Positions 20,328-64,000 of a stretch of DNA of 64,000 nucleotides are shown one piece after another (position 1 is the stretch's first letter; every line of letters begins with the position of its first letter). The DNA comes from Anoplopoma fimbria. Lineage: Eukaryota; Chordata; Actinopteri; Perciformes; Anoplopomatidae. Position numbers and translations under genes: made by a program. The notes beneath the pieces are model-generated. The model saw nothing but the letters and a program-made list of their open reading frames with translations, searched no databases and had not been told where the DNA came from. The stretch lies in NCBI RefSeq assembly GCF_027596085.1, contig NC_072454.1:21821741-21885740 (forward strand), written 5' to 3'.

Positions 20328-20480
20328 GGTCTATGCATGTGTTAGCTTAGTAGCTGCTTTGCCAATCCAGGGAGCATTTTAAGAGCAGAGCGCCGAGTAT
20401 AACTGTAATTCCATTGCTGCAAAAAATGGATAAATATCTATGATGGAAGTGTTCCTGATTGAACTTTCCATTTCGTGTTA
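20328..20480 (+). repeat. Direct repeat, second copy
   Basis: Diverged second copy of the repeat at 19860-20010, in the same orientation, with the same order of landmarks (ggtctatgcatg, gcattttaagagcagag, gcaaaaaatggataaa, gtgttcctga). Confidence 0.6.
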
Positions 20481-20639
20481 TTGGATTTAATGGTGCTCTG
20501 CTTAAATAGTGACTTCTGAAGGTAACTGGAAGCACCAAATCTTATTTAGGGGCTTCATGGCAAATTGGGTGAGTACATACGTTTTTTAGTTAATTACATT
20601 CCATAATTTTTTTTTTTCCATTTCCCTTCACCAATTTTG

Positions 20640-20752
20640 ACCTTTTTCCCTAGGTCCATTAATAAAATCCAAATAAAAATAGATTCCTGTACAGGCTGTA
20701 ATGCAACAAAAAAAAAGGCCAAGGGGTAAATACTTTTGCAAGGCACTGCAAT
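20640..20752 (+). mobile_element. Tc1/mariner-type transposon end fragment
   Basis: The stretch taaaatccaaataaaaat ... ccaaggggtaaatacttttgcaaggcactg resembles the terminal region of fish Tc1-like elements, which end in an inverted repeat beginning cagtgccttgcaaaagta. The matching left end was not found, so this is a solitary 3' end. Confidence 0.5.
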
Positions 20753-20869
20753 GGAAAAAGCTTCCCCATGCATGTACACCACTGAAAAATAAAGCGTCAC
20801 AATCAAAAAGACACGTTAACCTTTCTTCACAATAAATTCAAGACCACTCCGTTCCGAAAAAGCCATGAT

Positions 20870-23417
20870 CTTCTTCCACACAGTCTTTTATTTGTAAATA
20901 ATAAAAATGAACTCTTGAATATAAAACATACACATCGGTAGAGCCACATCTGTTGTACAAACAAGAACTGTTGCAGTGAATACTTTAGTCTTTCGTCTAA
21001 AATCGTGGTTTGGGAGTGTGGGGGGGGGGGGGGAGGAGAGAGCCATGGGCTGTAAACAATCAGTATTCCTGGAGTAATACTGACAAAGGAAAGGGCGGTC
21101 GGCCAAACCGCCGAGGGTTTTTTCAACAGAAACATCCGCAAAATATGTCCGCAAAAATCACAGTTCTCATTGGCTTTAGAAGTCCAGTCCAAACCAATAG
21201 TGATAAGGGGGGGGAGATTTAAGGAGAAGAAAAAGTTTGTTCCAATTGGTTCGGCTTATTTTTTTTTTTCTATAACTGGGACAAAAAAAAAAGGCCCGTT
21301 AAGCGCCCCCTTGTGGCTCGGTGCCGCTCAACGGCTCGAGCACATCCACAGGACGCAAATTCCCCTCGACGAGACCAGGAATGTTTGTGTGTCAGCGATG
21401 TTCCGTTTGATCATAACTCAAGTTCAAGCCGCTCGTCCCTGTTTGTATGTACAAGGTGTGCGTGCGTGTGTGTGACTGCTGTAGGCTCAGATACACTCTT
21501 TATATTCATATATCTATATCTTTATAACTTCTGTCAAACTCATAATTATACATCATATACATTTAGCTGTTATACACATATTCTCTATCTCTGTCTCTAG
21601 CCCCGACTGTCTTAAACTACAGTTTAGACACCAACACCGTCAAAGATACGCCCAGGGGGCTCCAGTAAGCTCAGCACTACAGAACAGCACTGTTGTTCAA
21701 AAGGGTTCAAAGAAACAACTGAAACTAAAAAGAGATTTTTTTTTGTTTTCTGGAGACTTCCTAACAAGGATAATTAATCCCAGAGTGGAAGGCGTAGCCT
21801 GGGCGGAGTTTGAACCCCCCTTCCCCCCCTCCATTGGTTAGCTCCTGTTAAGGGTGGGGGCGGGGATGGCTTGGCTTTTCTCGGTTTGTATTCATATTCA
21901 GTACGAGCAAACTGTACAAGAACATGCAACATACAGGTTGGCCTAAAAGTATGTGGAACTAACACACACGGTCTAGTCTTTTTTTTTCCTGTTTTTTTTT
22001 CTTCTTTGAGAATCGTTCGTTCATTTGTCTCGTCTATTTATTTTACAAAAAAAAAAAAGTAGAGAACGAAGAAAAAAAAACTAAACGAAAGTAACGTGCA
22101 TGCGGCTTGGGGCCGGGGGTTAGGGGTGGTTGGGCTGAGGGCGGGGCTTCCCCGAGTCATGCTGCTGCTCCCTCCTTGGGGGGGGTCAGGGGTCAGGAAG
22201 GGTTGGAGACCAGGGGGTTGGGCAAACGGGTGATCGGGCGAATGGCGCACCATCGCTTGAAACACACATACACAGAGGGAGTCTGCACCTCGGTTACATT
22301 CTGAACTTCAAAAAAAGATAGAAAAAAAGATTCCAAATGAAAAAAAATCAATAGTCAATATGGCATCTACTTTCTTTCCTCTCTGTTTAGACGAGGAGCA
22401 AAACAGTTTTTTACTTTGTCCGAATAAAGGAGTCGAGCTTTCCTTGTGCTGGCTTTCATCTGTCACAACGATGCTAAGAGTGTGCACAAACGTGTGCAGT
22501 CTACCTTCATCTAAAGAGCTTACCCAATCCTTGCCAAACTGCTGCCCCTCGTGCTCATTTGGGCCGTGCTGTTACCATGGTAGTGCTGGCTAAGACAACA
22601 ACCACCAATTTGCGAAGCCGCCTCGGTTTGCCACTTGCTAGCTCCCGCGCATTGTTTACACCACTCGTCCCTGTGGCCTAGCATCAAGCTCTTTTCTGAT
22701 TGGCTGGAAGGGCTACTAGGGTGGAGGACTCCACTTTGATCGGGGGGTGGGGGGCTCTGATTGGGAATGTACCGATACCGATACTGACTCAACTAGCTGG
22801 ATCAGATATATGTGACAATGGGGCAGATCTAATCAATTTAGTTCTATGTTTTATACTAAACATTATAAATTCTTAAATTCTAATTCCTGTTTACGTTTTG
22901 ACCAATAGGTTTAAAAAGTGAGATATACCGCTTATTAATTAAACACTGGTAGCGGATCGGTACTCTGCATCAACCGATACACAAAGTCCAGGTATCTTTA
23001 TCGGTATCAGGGCTGAAAAGGGGGGATCCGTGCAACCCTAGCTCTGATCAGGTCTGCACCAGGAAGGAAGGAGAAAAAAAAAGAAGAAAGAAAACCAGTA
23101 GCGAGAGTTGAAGAATGTCGGACAAGATAACAAAGAAAGCGAAGCTTCGAAAAACAAAGAGGCTTACGGACGAGGAAAGAGGGAAGGTGTGAGACGTGAT
23201 TGTCGGACTCCAGCTAGGCTTTGATTGGCTAGTTCTGTCTCTCCCTCTCTCCCTCTCCTTCCCTGTTGCTCCGTCTGGCTTTTTCATTGGTTGACCGAGG
23301 GCCCCATCGTTCCCGCCCTCTGCTCAGTTCTGGTCCAGTATCTGTGGTCCATTATTTTGTCATTTAAGGGATATTGAAAGGGGAAGGGGTGGGGGGGTTA
23401 CGGTCGCCACTCGGTCA
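20870..23417 (-). other. rims1: Probable 3' UTR and downstream region of rims1
   Basis: No exon or gene is seen between the rims1 stop and 20.87 kb. On the minus strand AATAAA occurs at 20892-20887 and again near 22040, so a 3' UTR of about 1.4 or 2.5 kb is plausible. The stretch includes long T and A runs, a G run at about 21018-21034, and a possible non-autonomous transposon at about 22755-23010 bounded by inverted gataccgata-type ends. Confidence 0.35.

Positions 23418-64000
<40,583 letters not shown>

Overview
This window looks like nuclear genomic DNA of a ray-finned (teleost) fish. Evidence: two spliced vertebrate neuronal genes with large introns full of (CA)n repeats, an L2 LINE and a SINE sharing a (TGTAA)n tail, a tyrosine-recombinase (DIRS/Ngaro-order) retroelement, a Ty3/gypsy element with the domain order known from fish Gmr1, and a Tc1-type MITE. 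No prokaryotic-style genes, CRISPR array or rRNA were seen.

Layout. (1) 1-1500: the last two coding exons (+ strand) of an SLC6-family Na+/Cl- neurotransmitter transporter, joined by a GC-AG intron. (2) About 2.8-20.5 kb: a nested retrotransposon cluster. The apparent host is a decayed tyrosine-recombinase retroelement (gag-like pieces at 3118-3640 and 12331-12749, RT/RNase H at 12826-14123, recombinase fragment at 19055-19525, direct repeats to about 20.5 kb). Inside or beside it lie a SINE (4043-4345), a broken L2 LINE (4485-6980), a nearly complete gypsy element with two almost identical LTRs (7091-12325, 5-bp target duplication) and an almost full-length antisense LINE (14146-19035) whose ORF1 carries an SGNH esterase domain. 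(3) 20.9-64.0 kb: the 3' half of a RIM active-zone scaffold gene on the minus strand, best matching rims1. I could assemble 26 coding exons with consistent phases, from the end of the N-terminal linker (63427-64000, running off the window) through PDZ, C2A, an alternatively spliceable linker and C2B to the stop codon at 23418. Several exons are only 41-66 bp.

Biology of the host genes. The SLC6 protein is a plasma-membrane transporter. RIM sits at the presynaptic active zone and links vesicles, Ca2+ channels and release machinery. Six consecutive linker exons (42931 down to 34324) all begin and end in phase 2, so any subset can be skipped without loss of frame. Several splice sites directly abut long (CA/GT)n tracts.

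Most notable points: the PR-IN-RT-RNase H order of the gypsy element, whose LTRs are nearly identical although its coding region is already frameshifted; the nested retroelement stack with readable target duplications; the intact esterase ORF1 in an otherwise broken LINE; the symmetric cassette-exon array and microsatellite-abutted splice sites of rims1; a conserved rims1 exon one base short of its expected length; and a possible 9-nt microexon. All calls come from reading the sequence and remembered family features; no database search was run.
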